Source: Neobacillus sp. FSL H8-0543 (GTDB lineage Bacteria > Bacillota > Bacilli > Bacillales > Cytobacillaceae). Taken from it: a DNA stretch of 64,000 nucleotides. The translations under genes and the position numbers were made by a program. Shown piece after piece: positions 25,724 through 33,349 of the stretch. The notes under the pieces were generated by a model. The model did not search any database and was not told where the DNA came from. It was given only the letters and a program-made list of their open reading frames with translations. How positions within the stretch are numbered: position 1 is the stretch's first letter; every line of letters starts with the position of its first letter. The stretch lies in contig NZ_CP151943.1 in the NCBI RefSeq assembly GCF_038592905.1, forward strand, positions 3,608,501 to 3,672,500, written 5' to 3'.

Positions 25724-26734
25724 TTAAAAAATAAACAAAACAACAAAATATACTACCATAGTTAGCAATCCGATCGGAACGCCAAAACTAGCCCATTCTT
25801 TACTAGTAATGTTTAATTTACCTGCGGCGATGATATTTGGAATATTCCCAGGTATAAGCATTCCGCCGCTAATAATTAGCCCAAGCAGTACGGCACGAAT
25901 GGTTTCTGAATCCATTGCCGGACTAATTTCTGCGGCAGCAAGGGTAGCATTATCTAAAATAGCTGAAATCATATTGATCCAATACAATAACATTGGATGC
26001 AATCCAAGAACATATTCGTTAATTAACGGCTCGAATCCATGGCCTAAGAAAGTTAGCCCCATAACAAACAAGTAAATTTTTAATGATCGAATAAGAATTT
26101 CTTTATAACTTTCTGCTTTTTGATTTGACTCTAAACCAGTAGAACTTTCTATCGGTTTAACGAAAAATAACGTTAATAAACCAAAGATAACAACGGCTGG
26201 TATAACTTCTGGACCGATTAATTTCAGTAAATAAAAGAAATCCTCATTTAATTTACTAATCGTGATCGTGGACAAGGGCTCACCAATCGGGGTAAGCGCT
26301 GCTCCTAGGCCGATAGAGAAACAAGCCAAAACGGTGAAACGAATTTCCGATTTTCGATCGAGAGGGAGTACATTGATGATAATGACTAGCACGATTGCTG
26401 CGATGATTGCGGTAATGATGCTTGATGCTAGTCCTAAAAGGATGACTGTTAATGCGAAAAAAATCCTCGGAGTCAATATTCTGCTTAGTGTTAATATCCC
26501 TTTTTCAAGCTGAACTTGTCCCCATTTACAAATTAAACCGGCGATTAAGACAGCCAGTGTAATGTTAATTGGATCAACTAATGCCTTTTCGATTAAGTCG
26601 AGATTCATCATCCCGCTTATCGTGGCGGCTGCAACCCCCATAATAAATAAGAAAATTTCCAGGTTGTGCTCGACCTTTTTTACTGAAAAGGGTAAAAATA
26701 AGACCAAAATTAAAATAACTATTAAACCAATCAT
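25724..26734 (-). CDS. DUF1646-family putative ion transporter
   Basis: A 336-residue membrane protein with about ten segments, organised as two halves like the ArsB/NhaD/CitM ion-transporter superfamily. Landmarks are GAALTPIGEPLSTI (in the position of the TPIGNP-like loop of NhaD relatives), ISAILDNATLAAAEISPAM and the near-C-terminal LIPGNIPNIIAAGKL. These inverted-repeat loops mark the family. The transported ion is unknown; a cation is usually predicted. It is divergent from the oxidoreductase cluster, with a 279-base gap that holds both promoters and no gene I can see. Confidence 0.82.
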   Translation of the reverse strand: MIGLIVILILVLFLPFSVKKVEHNLEIFLFIMGVAAATISGMMNLDLIEKALVDPINITLAVLIAGLICKWGQVQLEKGILTLSRILTPRIFFALTVILLGLASSIITAIIAAIVLVIIINVLPLDRKSEIRFTVLACFSIGLGAALTPIGEPLSTITISKLNEDFFYLLKLIGPEVIPAVVIFGLLTLFFVKPIESSTGLESNQKAESYKEILIRSLKIYLFVMGLTFLGHGFEPLINEYVLGLHPMLLYWINMISAILDNATLAAAEISPAMDSETIRAVLLGLIISGGMLIPGNIPNIIAAGKLNITSKEWASFGVPIGLLTMVVYFVVLFIF

Positions 26735-27013
26735 TTTCCCAACTCCTACAATTTGCTGATGTATTTAAATGAAAAATTCCTACTATTCTAATTTTACTAT
26801 ATAAAAGATAAAAAATATCATATATTTTACATCTTTTTGAGACATCAATATTTTACGAAGAAGTGGAAAAACGCAACAATTTATACATTGTCATAAACAT
26901 GTGACATTGATAAAGACAGTAGTTGGGAATTTTACATTATAATTTATTTAAGAGTGTTTTTTTAAAAAAATGAATGCGTTTTCACAGATATAAAAGAGGT
27001 GGGAGGTATCTCG

Positions 27014-27688
27014 TTGAAAATTAATAATAGGATAACGATACTTGCAGGGCATTTTGGAAGCGGGAAAACGGAAATAGCTATTAATCTAGCACTTAATGAA
27101 AAGAAAATACACAATCATGTAGCAATTAATGATTTAGATGTAATAAATCCCTACTTTCGCTCTCGTGATGTAGCAAGCTTCTTTCAACAACAAGATATTG
27201 AATTAATTTCACCGAACAATCAGCTTGCCACGTCAGACTTACCAATTGTATCGGGTGAAATATATCGTGTATTGCATGACCATCGTTACAAAGTAATTAT
27301 TGATGCTGGGGGCGACAAGGACGGTGCAACTGCCTTAGGACAATATTATAACGAGTGGAAAGAATATAACCCTCAACTGCTATTTGTCTTAAACGTTAAT
27401 CGACCATACGTTAGCACCCTTGAGGGGGCACTGTATACTGTTAGGCAGGTGGAAGCGGCGGCGCGTCTTAAAGTTACAGGAATTATTAATAATACCAATA
27501 TCGGTAGGGAAACAACGATGGAGGATATTCTTAAAGGCTATGAATTAAGTAGCAATTTAGCAGTAGAGCTTAAAATTCCATTGAAATACTCGACAATTTC
27601 TAATCATTTAGAAAATGATGCTCAGAATTTTGCAAGGGACCATGAAGTAATGTTTATCAAACGGTACATGAAAGTACCTTGGGAGTGA
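27014..27688 (+). CDS. P-loop ATPase heading the oxidoreductase operon
   Basis: A 224-residue nucleotide-binding protein. The Walker A site is GHFGSGKTE near residue 14, a Walker B-like strand is YKVIIDAGGDKDG, and the layout resembles MinD/ParA/CobQ-type ATPases. The TTG at 27014 follows GTGGGAGG by 7 bases. A GTG at 26999 is in frame, but it lies just before that ribosome site. The stop is 2 bases before the next ribosome site, so the gene is tightly coupled to the ferredoxin-like subunit and the three catalytic subunits behind it. Its job is unknown; assembly or metallocluster insertion for the oxidoreductase is a reasonable inference. VNRPYVSTLEGALYTVRQVE may form a client or switch region. 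Confidence 0.75.
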   Translation: MKINNRITILAGHFGSGKTEIAINLALNEKKIHNHVAINDLDVINPYFRSRDVASFFQQQDIELISPNNQLATSDLPIVSGEIYRVLHDHRYKVIIDAGGDKDGATALGQYYNEWKEYNPQLLFVLNVNRPYVSTLEGALYTVRQVEAAARLKVTGIINNTNIGRETTMEDILKGYELSSNLAVELKIPLKYSTISNHLENDAQNFARDHEVMFIKRYMKVPWE

Positions 27689-27704
27689 AAAGGAGATGAT
27701 TGCT

Positions 27705-27935
27705 TTGGAAAAGAGAGTTATTTTTAATGAAGAGATATGTAAATCGTGCGGCTTATGTGTTCATGTTTGTCCGACTAATGTTATCTTCCTGGCAGATTAT
27801 CTAAATGGAAAAGGGTACCGTCCCGCGACAGTAGTTGACCAGGAGAACTGTATCAGCTGTGCAAAATGCGGCCAAATTTGCCCCGATTCGGTGATATCTG
27901 TGTATCGTCCGGTTAAGGTCTTACAAACGGTATAA
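27705..27935 (+). CDS. 2x4Fe-4S ferredoxin-type delta subunit of 2-oxoacid:ferredoxin oxidoreductase
   Basis: A 76-residue electron-transfer subunit with two cluster motifs, CKSCGLCVHVCP and CISCAKCGQICP, each ending in the Cys-Pro that crosses to the other cluster. It would carry electrons from the thiamine-diphosphate site of the alpha/beta subunits to a soluble ferredoxin. An ATG at 27696 abuts the AAAAGGAG ribosome site; the TTG at 27705 has the right spacing and begins MEKRVIFNEEICKSCG, so I prefer it. It is the second gene of a five-gene operon. Confidence 0.9.
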   Translation: MEKRVIFNEEICKSCGLCVHVCPTNVIFLADYLNGKGYRPATVVDQENCISCAKCGQICPDSVISVYRPVKVLQTV

Positions 27936-27954
27936 CAAGAAGGGAGTCTTAACT

Positions 27955-29019
27955 ATGGGTAAAGTATTGATGAAGGGCAATGAAGTGATAGCGGAAGCCG
28001 CCGTACAAGCAGGCTGTAAGTATTTTTTTGGCTATCCGATCACGCCGCAAAGTGAGCTGGTTGCTTATATGGCGAGGAGACTGCCTGAAGTAGGCGGATT
28101 ATTCCTTCAAGCAGAGAGTGAAATTGCCGCAATTAATATGGTGTATGGTGCTGCTAGTACAGGTGTCAGAGTGATGACCTCTTCTTCAAGCCCAGGATTC
28201 AGTTTAAAACAGGAGGGCATCTCCTATTTAGTAGGTTCAGAGCTGCCTGCGGTTATTGTTAATATCGTCCGCGGGGGTCCAGGGTTGGGTAATATCCAGC
28301 CGGCACAATCTGATTACTTTCAAGTAACTAAAGGCGGCGGGCATGGTGACTACAACATTCCAGTGTTAGCACCTGCTAGCTTGCAGGAAATAGTAGAACT
28401 AACCCAGGATGCCTTTAATATCGCGGATAAATATCGCACACCCGTTATTGTCATGGGAGACGGGATGCTCGGCCAAATGATGGAGCCAGTGGAATTTGGC
28501 ATTCGAAAAGTACCTGAACTTCCTGAAAAAGGTTGGGCAACAACAGGCACGCGTGGAGACGGTCCACCAAAGACGATAACTTCTTTAGAACTTAATGCAG
28601 AGAGTTTAGAACAGCGTAACCATTCCTTACAGAGGAAATTTGCAATAATAAAGGAAAATGAAGTTCGCTATGAAACATATAAAATGGATGATGCGGATTT
28701 TATTATGGTTGCATTTGGAACCGTAGCCAGGATTACGATGAATGCAATTAATAAAGCGAGGAAAGATGGTATTAAAGTTGGATTAATTAGACCGATTTCT
28801 CTTTGGCCATTTCCTGAAAGACCATTTATTGAGTCTAGAGACAAAGTAAAAGGATATATATCAGTTGAGATGAGCGCAGGGCAAATGGTTGAGGATGTTA
28901 AACTGGCTGTCAATGGCCATGCCCCTGTTGACTTTTACGGCAGAACGGGCGGAGTTGTCCCTACCCAGGAGGAGATATACGAAAAGATTATCATGGTTGC
29001 CGGGGGGATTTTGATATGA
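27955..29019 (+). CDS. 2-oxoacid:ferredoxin oxidoreductase alpha subunit (VorB/KorA type)
   Basis: A 354-residue subunit of an oxygen-sensitive oxidoreductase that converts a 2-oxoacid plus CoA to acyl-CoA, CO2 and reduced ferredoxin. The start region GNEVIAEAAVQAGCKYFFGYPITPQSE is the family's pyrimidine-binding domain I. AESEIAAINMVYGAASTG and TSSSSPGFSLKQEGISYLVG follow, and the C-terminus carries domain II (VAFGTVARITMNAI, VGLIRPISLWPFP). Sequence order and subunit layout match the VorB annotation (branched-chain 2-oxoacids), but KorA (2-oxoglutarate) cannot be excluded. The stop overlaps the next start by four bases (ATGA). Confidence 0.9.
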   Translation: MGKVLMKGNEVIAEAAVQAGCKYFFGYPITPQSELVAYMARRLPEVGGLFLQAESEIAAINMVYGAASTGVRVMTSSSSPGFSLKQEGISYLVGSELPAVIVNIVRGGPGLGNIQPAQSDYFQVTKGGGHGDYNIPVLAPASLQEIVELTQDAFNIADKYRTPVIVMGDGMLGQMMEPVEFGIRKVPELPEKGWATTGTRGDGPPKTITSLELNAESLEQRNHSLQRKFAIIKENEVRYETYKMDDADFIMVAFGTVARITMNAINKARKDGIKVGLIRPISLWPFPERPFIESRDKVKGYISVEMSAGQMVEDVKLAVNGHAPVDFYGRTGGVVPTQEEIYEKIIMVAGGILI

Positions 29020-29771
29020 CCACGATGAAGACTGTATTTAATAAAACAGGCGGATTAACCGATAAGCCTACTCACTACTGTCCCGGCTGTACACATGGTG
29101 TCATCCATCGACTTGTTGGTGAAGTCTTAGAAGAGATGGACATACTGGAAGAAACGATTGGAGTAGCATCTGTCGGCTGTTCTGTTTTATCGTATGAATA
29201 TTTTAATTGTGACATGACACAGGCTGCTCATGGCCGGGCACCAGCTGTGGCAACAGGAGTGAAACGGGTTCTGCCAGATCGTTTTGTCTTTACGTACCAA
29301 GGTGATGGGGATCTTGCCTCAATTGGAATAAGTGAGGTAATTCATGCTGCTGCAAGAGGTGAAAAAATCACAGTCATTTTTGTCAATAACGCCATCTATG
29401 GCATGACGGGCGGGCAAATGGCACCGACAACGTTAATTGGTCAAAAAACTGCAACGACCCCTTTTGGCAGGGATGTAAGTATTCAAGGTTCTCCCATGAA
29501 GGTATGCGAAATGCTCTCGACACTCGATGGATCGGCATATATTGAAAGGGTTTCAGCCCATGATGTACAGCATATCCAGAAAGCAAAAAAAGCGATTCGA
29601 AAGGCGTTTGAAACCCAGAAGAAAGGTCTTGGCTTCTCAATGATTGAGATATTATCAACCTGCCCGACAAACTGGGGACTGGACCCATTTGAATCACTTG
29701 AGTGGATAAAGGAAAATATGATTCCTGTTTATCCTCTCGGTGTTTTTAAAAACAAAGAGGGAGTGAATTAA
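29016..29771 (+). CDS. 2-oxoacid:ferredoxin oxidoreductase beta subunit (thiamine-diphosphate subunit)
   Basis: A 251-residue catalytic subunit that binds thiamine diphosphate. HYCPGCTHGVIHRLVGEVL near residue 20 holds cysteines conserved in VorA/KorB-type subunits. The cofactor motif is GDGDLASIGISEVIHAA...NN, and the substrate loop is IYGMTGGQMAPTT. It pairs with the alpha subunit through the ATGA overlap at 29016-29019. The gamma subunit starts three bases after its stop. The length is typical of the four-subunit type. Confidence 0.92.
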   Translation: MTTMKTVFNKTGGLTDKPTHYCPGCTHGVIHRLVGEVLEEMDILEETIGVASVGCSVLSYEYFNCDMTQAAHGRAPAVATGVKRVLPDRFVFTYQGDGDLASIGISEVIHAAARGEKITVIFVNNAIYGMTGGQMAPTTLIGQKTATTPFGRDVSIQGSPMKVCEMLSTLDGSAYIERVSAHDVQHIQKAKKAIRKAFETQKKGLGFSMIEILSTCPTNWGLDPFESLEWIKENMIPVYPLGVFKNKEGVN

Positions 29772-29774
29772 CTG

Positions 29775-30320
29775 ATGCTTGAAGAAATATTGATTGCAGG
29801 ATTTGGCGGCCAGGGTGTCATGTCTTTGGGTCAGTTAATTGCCTATGCAGGTATGCTTGAGGGAAAAGGTGTTTCCTGGCTTCCTTCTTATGGTCCGGAA
29901 CAAAGGGGAGGTACAGCAAATTGTGCCGTTGTCGTCAGTGATGAGCCAGTGGGTTCACCCCTTGTGACAACACCATCAACCGCTGTTGTACTAAACAATC
30001 CTTCGTTTGATAAATTTGAGCCTCGAGTACGGCCAGGGGGACTATTAATTATTAATTCATCATTAGTTACTAGAGTTTCCAATCGGAAGGACATCAAGGT
30101 GATTGAAGTGTCTGCAACAGATATGGCGAATGATCTAGGGAATGCACGTGTAGCTAATATGATTTTACTAGGCGCATTTTTAGAAATGACAAAAATTGTT
30201 TCAACTGAATCTGTCATTGAGTCATTAAAAAAAGTCCTTTCCGAAGATAAGCATCATTTAATAGAAATTAATAAGCAGGCATTGATGAAGGGAGCTTCGC
30301 TTCCAGTGCTAACAATATAA
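29775..30320 (+). CDS. 2-oxoacid:ferredoxin oxidoreductase gamma subunit
   Basis: A 181-residue subunit of the pyruvate/ketoisovalerate ferredoxin oxidoreductase gamma family. It begins EILIAGFGGQGVMSLGQLIA, a Gly-rich loop typical of the family, and contains WLPSYGPEQRGGTANCAVVVSD, the CoA-binding region. It completes the delta-alpha-beta-gamma set. All five genes (27014-30320) are packed with overlaps or gaps below 20 bases and end at one terminator, so they form one transcript. Confidence 0.92.
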   Translation: MLEEILIAGFGGQGVMSLGQLIAYAGMLEGKGVSWLPSYGPEQRGGTANCAVVVSDEPVGSPLVTTPSTAVVLNNPSFDKFEPRVRPGGLLIINSSLVTRVSNRKDIKVIEVSATDMANDLGNARVANMILLGAFLEMTKIVSTESVIESLKKVLSEDKHHLIEINKQALMKGASLPVLTI

Positions 30321-30326
30321 TAGATT

Positions 30327-30362
30327 GGAAAAGCCAGTAGATAATCCTGCTGGCTTTTAATG
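30327..30362 (+). terminator. Rho-independent terminator of the oxidoreductase operon
   Basis: AAAAGCCAG and CTGGCTTTT arms with a loop holding TAGATAATCCTG, seven bases after the gamma subunit stop. Confidence 0.75.
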
Positions 30363-30484
30363 ATTACAAATTTGCATAGGTTACGGCATTTCTTTGACAT
30401 AATAGCTAAAGTGATCACATTCACTTAATTGGAAATTACTTTCAATTATAATCAGTGTATATATAGTTTTAGGAGGAATGAAGG

Positions 30485-30826
30485 ATGGAAAGAAACTCGG
30501 TTAAAGATTATCAAGAATTTAGTGAAGAAAGATTTACAAAGAGAATTATCTTTAAGAAGGGCGAAACAACAGCCTTTGTTTTAAATTTCTTACCTGGACA
30601 ACAGCTTCCAGTCCATAAACATCCAGGTACAGAGGTTTATCTTTATGTAGTGACAGGCACCGGAACGATCATCATCAATGGTGAGGAGACACAAGTCACT
30701 GAAGCAGATTTGATTCATGTTGGAGGAGAGGAAGAAATGGCCTTTAACAATAGCGGAAGTGAACCAGTAAGCTTATATGTAGTTTTAAGTAAAATTCCAA
30801 GCGATAAATTCGCTCAAAATATTTAA
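30485..30826 (+). CDS. cupin-domain protein
   Basis: A 113-residue single-domain cupin (small beta-barrel). Motif 1 is LPVHKHPGTEVYLYVVTGTGTI, with the metal-binding His-x-His and Glu. Motif 2 follows with DLIHVGGEEEMAFNNSG; there the usual second His is in a modified setting. The family is too varied to assign a substrate; small Bacillus cupins include sensor, isomerase and dioxygenase-like proteins. AGGAGGAATGAAGG is the ribosome site. It is monocistronic with its own terminator. Confidence 0.85.
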   Translation: MERNSVKDYQEFSEERFTKRIIFKKGETTAFVLNFLPGQQLPVHKHPGTEVYLYVVTGTGTIIINGEETQVTEADLIHVGGEEEMAFNNSGSEPVSLYVVLSKIPSDKFAQNI

Positions 30827-30845
30827 ACAGTAGTGATCACAATCA

Positions 30846-30880
30846 AAACAAGTCAGCCAACATTTGGCTGGCTTGTTTCT
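30846..30880 (+). terminator. Rho-independent terminator of the cupin gene
   Basis: AACAAGTCAGCCAA pairs with TTGGCTGGCTTGTT around CAT. Confidence 0.8.
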
Positions 30881-30905
30881 ATTTCTTTTCTTAACAACGA
30901 TAAGA

Positions 30906-31010
30906 GCTCCAATCAATAAGCTGGTCGATAAAAAGCTACTGATTCCTGCATCCAGAATCAAGATGGTCCTCTCATATCGGTTGTGGGATGAGGTTAAACA
31001 TCCGATCTGA
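30906..31010 (+). pseudogene. C-terminal remnant of a DUF559-like nuclease gene
   Basis: This stretch translates as INKLVDKKLLIPASRIK then MVLSYRLWDEVKHPI and stop. It aligns with the end of the intact nuclease-like gene at 43137-43799 (LSQLVTKKMLFPASGTV, RVRSYRLGDQVKHPI). Only this tail is present, with no start or catalytic core. The repeat that follows it (31011-31237) is also the repeat found next to the intact gene, in the same relative orientation. Confidence 0.75.
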
Positions 31011-31237
31011 TAAATAGACGGAAAAATTTCGCTTATTTAGTAAATAACTTCGAATTTAGATTAAATAGACGGAGAGATTCCGCCTATTGACTCGAAAAAC
31101 GTTAAAATGGGGGATATTGCTTTGAATAAGCGGAAAACCTCCCCTTATATACCCCGAAACGAGCTCCATTCTGCATCTAACCGGAAAATTTCCGCTTATT
31201 TTACTTTTGCTGGTTCCTGATTAAGGAAAAGACATCT
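31011..31237. repeat. hairpin-array repeat, copy A
   Basis: A 227-bp copy (plus strand reads gene tail, then repeat) of the element at 42908-43150 and 44207-44381 plus 46015-46105. It is a string of four imperfect palindromes of the type AATAGACGG-n-TTCCGCCTATT or AATAAGCGGAAAA-n-TCCCCTTAT, joined by conserved linkers such as ACCCCGAAACGAGCTCCATTC. It has no coding frame. Confidence 0.8.
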
Positions 31238-31525
31238 TAAAAGGGAGTGAGTTTTATCTTAAAAATCCAGGAGAACCTCTTTTTTATGTATTACGGTGAA
31301 CCGTATGTGAGGATATATTTATATAAATAAGGTTTTTATATACCAATAACGATTCTAATACGACTGTCATTTCGGCACGTATTTTAAGAAAAGCACTCAA
31401 AACGGAACCCATTATAACCATTAGTAACGGGTTCGGTTGATGGGGAGAAAGATGCTAAAAACAATGTAAATAACAAACTAATTAACATATGTATTAACAG
31501 TAAATTAGGAATATGAATGACAAGT
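31238..31525. other. gene-free interval before an orphan terminator
   Basis: About 290 bases with no open frame bearing a ribosome site. TACGGT-GA-ACCGTA near 31293-31306 is a perfect short palindrome, and a GGTTCGGTTGATGGGGAGA word near 31427 belongs to the repeat family of 9645-9700. A strong terminator follows at 31526, so an unannotated RNA is possible. Confidence 0.4.
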
Positions 31526-31557
31526 AAAAACGCTCAGATTTTTTCTGAGCGTTTTTT
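31526..31557 (+). terminator. Rho-independent terminator without an obvious gene
   Basis: AACGCTCAG and CTGAGCGTT arms around ATTTTTT, then TTTTT. No coding sequence ends nearby on the plus strand. On the minus strand it lies about 80 bases after the 31637 stop, so it may serve that operon instead. Confidence 0.7.
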
Positions 31558-31636
31558 GGCGTAATATGTACCAACCTAATTGAACTAAAGACACCCTTTA
31601 CTTTAAGTATAATTCTTCACAATCTTTTACATTTTG

Positions 31637-31864
31637 TTACTTAAGATAAGGCAGTATTGTAGCTACAATACTCAAAATTGCTAATAAAATAATCGAAGTA
31701 GTCACCCAATATAATCGCTTAATCCACTTTTTCGCTATTTCATCTGTAATAACTTGGTTATCATCTAGTTGTTGAAGTTCTTTTTTAAAACGATAAAACT
31801 GTAAAGCCCCTGACAAAAAACAAATAACAGATAGGATTAAACCCAAGATTTTTATCCACTCCAT
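31637..31864 (-). CDS. small two-helix membrane protein
   Basis: A 75-residue protein with two membrane helices (IKILGLILSVICFLSGALQF and WVTTSIILLAILSIVATIL) separated by a charged loop. A longer frame exists, but the ATG at 31864 follows AGGTGAAGAT and begins MEWIKILG. It starts five bases after the stop of the upstream small membrane gene, so the two form an operon. I do not recognise a family. Confidence 0.65.
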   Translation of the reverse strand: MEWIKILGLILSVICFLSGALQFYRFKKELQQLDDNQVITDEIAKKWIKRLYWVTTSIILLAILSIVATILPYLK

Positions 31865-31868
31865 ATCT

Positions 31869-32090
31869 TCACCTACTACCAAGTTGTTTTCGGAAAATAA
31901 ACATATACACACCAGTTAGAATACTTCCAAGAATGAAAAAAAGCATAAACAATAAAGTTAGTAAGGAAGCACTTTTTGACAATGGGTCAATGTTTGTATG
32001 AACTGCGAAATAATTTGCAGCCAACCTGCTACTCACGAGCATTACAACAACACCAACCATAGAAATCATAAAATTAAATACCTTTTTCAA
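31869..32090 (-). CDS. small two-helix membrane protein
   Basis: A 73-residue protein with helices FMISMVGVVVMLVSSRLA and LTLLFMLFFILGSILTGVYMF and a basic end (RKQLGSR). It starts at TTG, a few bases after AGAGGCGA. It is coupled to the following 75-residue gene, with a four-base gap between stop and start. Function unknown; the pair could be a two-component membrane unit. Confidence 0.6.
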   Translation of the reverse strand: MKKVFNFMISMVGVVVMLVSSRLAANYFAVHTNIDPLSKSASLLTLLFMLFFILGSILTGVYMFIFRKQLGSR

Positions 32091-32214
32091 AAATATCGCC
32101 TCTTTATTAATTAAATAAAAGTAATTTTAATTTCACTAAATATTAACATATTCACCTTCTTGTCGGTTGAATTTTATTATGAATACTTATTGAAATAAAT
32201 GGGATCGTTAGTGG

Positions 32215-32270
32215 AATAAGAAAAAGAGCTGCCGCAGCACCCCTTTGTTTAACTCTCGCTACCAGTTACT
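32215..32270 (-). repeat. GGGTGC-AGAGTTGAA intergenic repeat, copy 1 (reverse orientation)
   Basis: Read on the minus strand it gives ACTGGTAGCGAGAGTTAAAC then AAAGGGGTGCTGCGGCAGCT and CTTTTTC, the same order of words as the plus-strand copies between 60.4 and 64 kb. It lies upstream of the first YjcZ-type gene. Confidence 0.65.
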
Positions 32271-32384
32271 TGAATATGCCCCTCGAATTTATTGCACTAT
32301 TGGTTCGAAAGCTGACGTAATTCCGTAATTGTTATACCAAAATCACAACTAAAAAGTGATTGATCTATATATTCAAAATTCCAT

Positions 32385-32394
32385 GTTTGTCCAT
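32385..32394 (-). promoter_or_regulatory. SpoIIID-like box and possible sigma-K -10
   Basis: The minus strand reads ATGGACAAAC, a full match to WWRRACARNY. CATATATTA at 32414-32422 fits CATAnnnTA at nearly the same distance as upstream of the 5554 gene. Confidence 0.45.
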
Positions 32395-32453
32395 TTCAGA
32401 TCTACCAACATTCCATATATTATATAGATTCTATAAAGAGGTGGTGATACATT

Positions 32454-32564
32454 ATGTCATACGATGGCGGATATGGTGGTGGATCTAGAATGAACTTCGT
32501 ACTAATCGTGGTTCTATTCATTCTTTTAATTATTGTTGGTGCAAGTTTCATGAGCGGGTACTAA
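32454..32564 (+). CDS. YjcZ-family sporulation micropeptide 1
   Basis: A 36-residue protein beginning MSYDGGYGGGSRM and ending with the family's hydrophobic helix FVLIVVLFILLIIVGASF and MSGY. A strong AAAGAGGTGGTGA ribosome site precedes it. YjcZ-type peptides accumulate in the sporulating cell or spore; their mechanism is unknown. A SpoIIID-like box and a CATAnnnTA element stand upstream and a terminator follows, so it is transcribed alone. Confidence 0.85.
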   Translation: MSYDGGYGGGSRMNFVLIVVLFILLIIVGASFMSGY

Positions 32565-32607
32565 CCTTGTAAAAGAATCACAGAACAAAACACACTACTT
32601 CTTTAGT

Positions 32608-32641
32608 GTATAGAAGCGTCAACCGACGCTTCTATTTTCTT
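32608..32641 (+). terminator. Rho-independent terminator
   Basis: TAGAAGCGTC and GACGCTTCTA arms around AACC, then TTTTC, after the first YjcZ-type gene. Confidence 0.85.
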
Positions 32642-32642
32642 T

Positions 32643-32798
32643 TTAATTTCCATCTTTATTTTTACGCTCATTTATTTCTTGAAAAACTGGCTCGCTCGCT
32701 GAAAATGAAGCAAGGGAAGTAATAAAAAATTCTTTTAACCGATGCTGTTCTACGGGTTTTAACTTTTTAATTTCCGCTATTAATTCGCTTAACGTCAT
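32643..32798 (-). CDS. 51-residue small protein
   Basis: The frame begins MTLSELIAEIKKLKPVEQHR and ends ERKNKDGN. It is helical, charged and soluble. TTTGGAGGGCTCGAA is an excellent ribosome site. I recognise no family. A CGAAC-ATTC-ATTCG sequence (32814-32827) just upstream resembles a Gram-positive LexA box with one mismatch. Coding evidence is the ribosome site plus an unbroken, amphipathic frame. Confidence 0.6.
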   Translation of the reverse strand: MTLSELIAEIKKLKPVEQHRLKEFFITSLASFSASEPVFQEINERKNKDGN

Positions 32799-32813
32799 TT
32801 CGAGCCCTCCAAA

Positions 32814-32827
32814 CGAACATTCATTCG
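32814..32827. promoter_or_regulatory. possible LexA-like box
   Basis: CGAACATTCATTCG differs by one base from the CGAAC-N4-GTTCG consensus of Bacillus LexA. It lies within an AAACGAA/TTCGTTT inverted repeat, 15 bases upstream of the 51-residue gene. One site in 64 kb with a mismatch could be chance. Confidence 0.25.
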
Positions 32828-32981
32828 TTTCAATGGCTATGATAAATTTTATTGTTGATTTTCGACAAGTCGTAGTGCCAAAATTCTTAAATTACTTTAA
32901 TCAGCACTTGTCCCATTCACATTTATTCTGAGTGCATATGTTATTATTAAGCCCGCCAGCTCATAGAAAGACCTCCGAAGA

Positions 32982-33017
32982 GGCGTTTGCATGTATTGCA
33001 GACGCTTTTTTATTTTT
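32982..33017 (+). terminator. Rho-independent terminator without an obvious gene
   Basis: GCGTTTGC and GCAGACGC arms (one G-T step) around ATGTATT, then TTTTTTATTTTT. No plus-strand coding frame ends in 32830-32980, so it may end an unannotated transcript. Confidence 0.6.
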
Positions 33018-33062
33018 AGAAATTGTTTAAGGAAATCGCTGATTTTTTTCAAACAAGAAGAT

Positions 33063-33072
33063 GTTTGTCCAA
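33063..33072 (-). promoter_or_regulatory. SpoIIID-like box
   Basis: The minus strand reads TTGGACAAAC, identical to the box before the 5554 gene. It lies 93 bases before the second YjcZ-type gene. A matching -10 is less clear here. Confidence 0.4.
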
Positions 33073-33155
33073 TCAACCATTGTCTTATGAAAATATATAT
33101 ACATAGTAGAAGTATTTTTCCAATGAATATTCCAATAAAAAGGTGGTGAAAGAAT

Positions 33156-33284
33156 ATGTGGGGATCATGTGGATACGACGGTGGCTACGAAGGCGGTGAC
33201 TACGGCGGTGGTTATGGCGGCAGCAGCTTTGTATTAATCGTTGTATTGTTCATTCTATTGATTATCGTTCTTGCCGTGGTTTAA
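33156..33284 (+). CDS. YjcZ-family sporulation micropeptide 2
   Basis: A 42-residue protein. The N-terminus is Gly/Tyr/Asp-rich (MWGSCGYDGGYEGGDYGGGY) with one Cys, followed by FVLIVVLFILLIIVLAVV, the same helix as the other two copies. AAAGGTGGTGAAAG is the ribosome site. The third copy starts 66 bases after its stop and may be co-transcribed. The role is inferred from the family. Confidence 0.85.
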   Translation: MWGSCGYDGGYEGGDYGGGYGGSSFVLIVVLFILLIIVLAVV

Positions 33285-33349
33285 TAAACCAAACGGTAGA
33301 TTTGGGCTAAGTAAAATCCTATTTAAGCAAGGACTGGAGTTGTTTATAA

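Noticed and set aside
31290..31320. TACGGTGAACCGTATGTGAGG considered as part of a group II intron or riboswitch
   Set aside because: No domain V, no intron-encoded protein and no aptamer core could be recognised around it.
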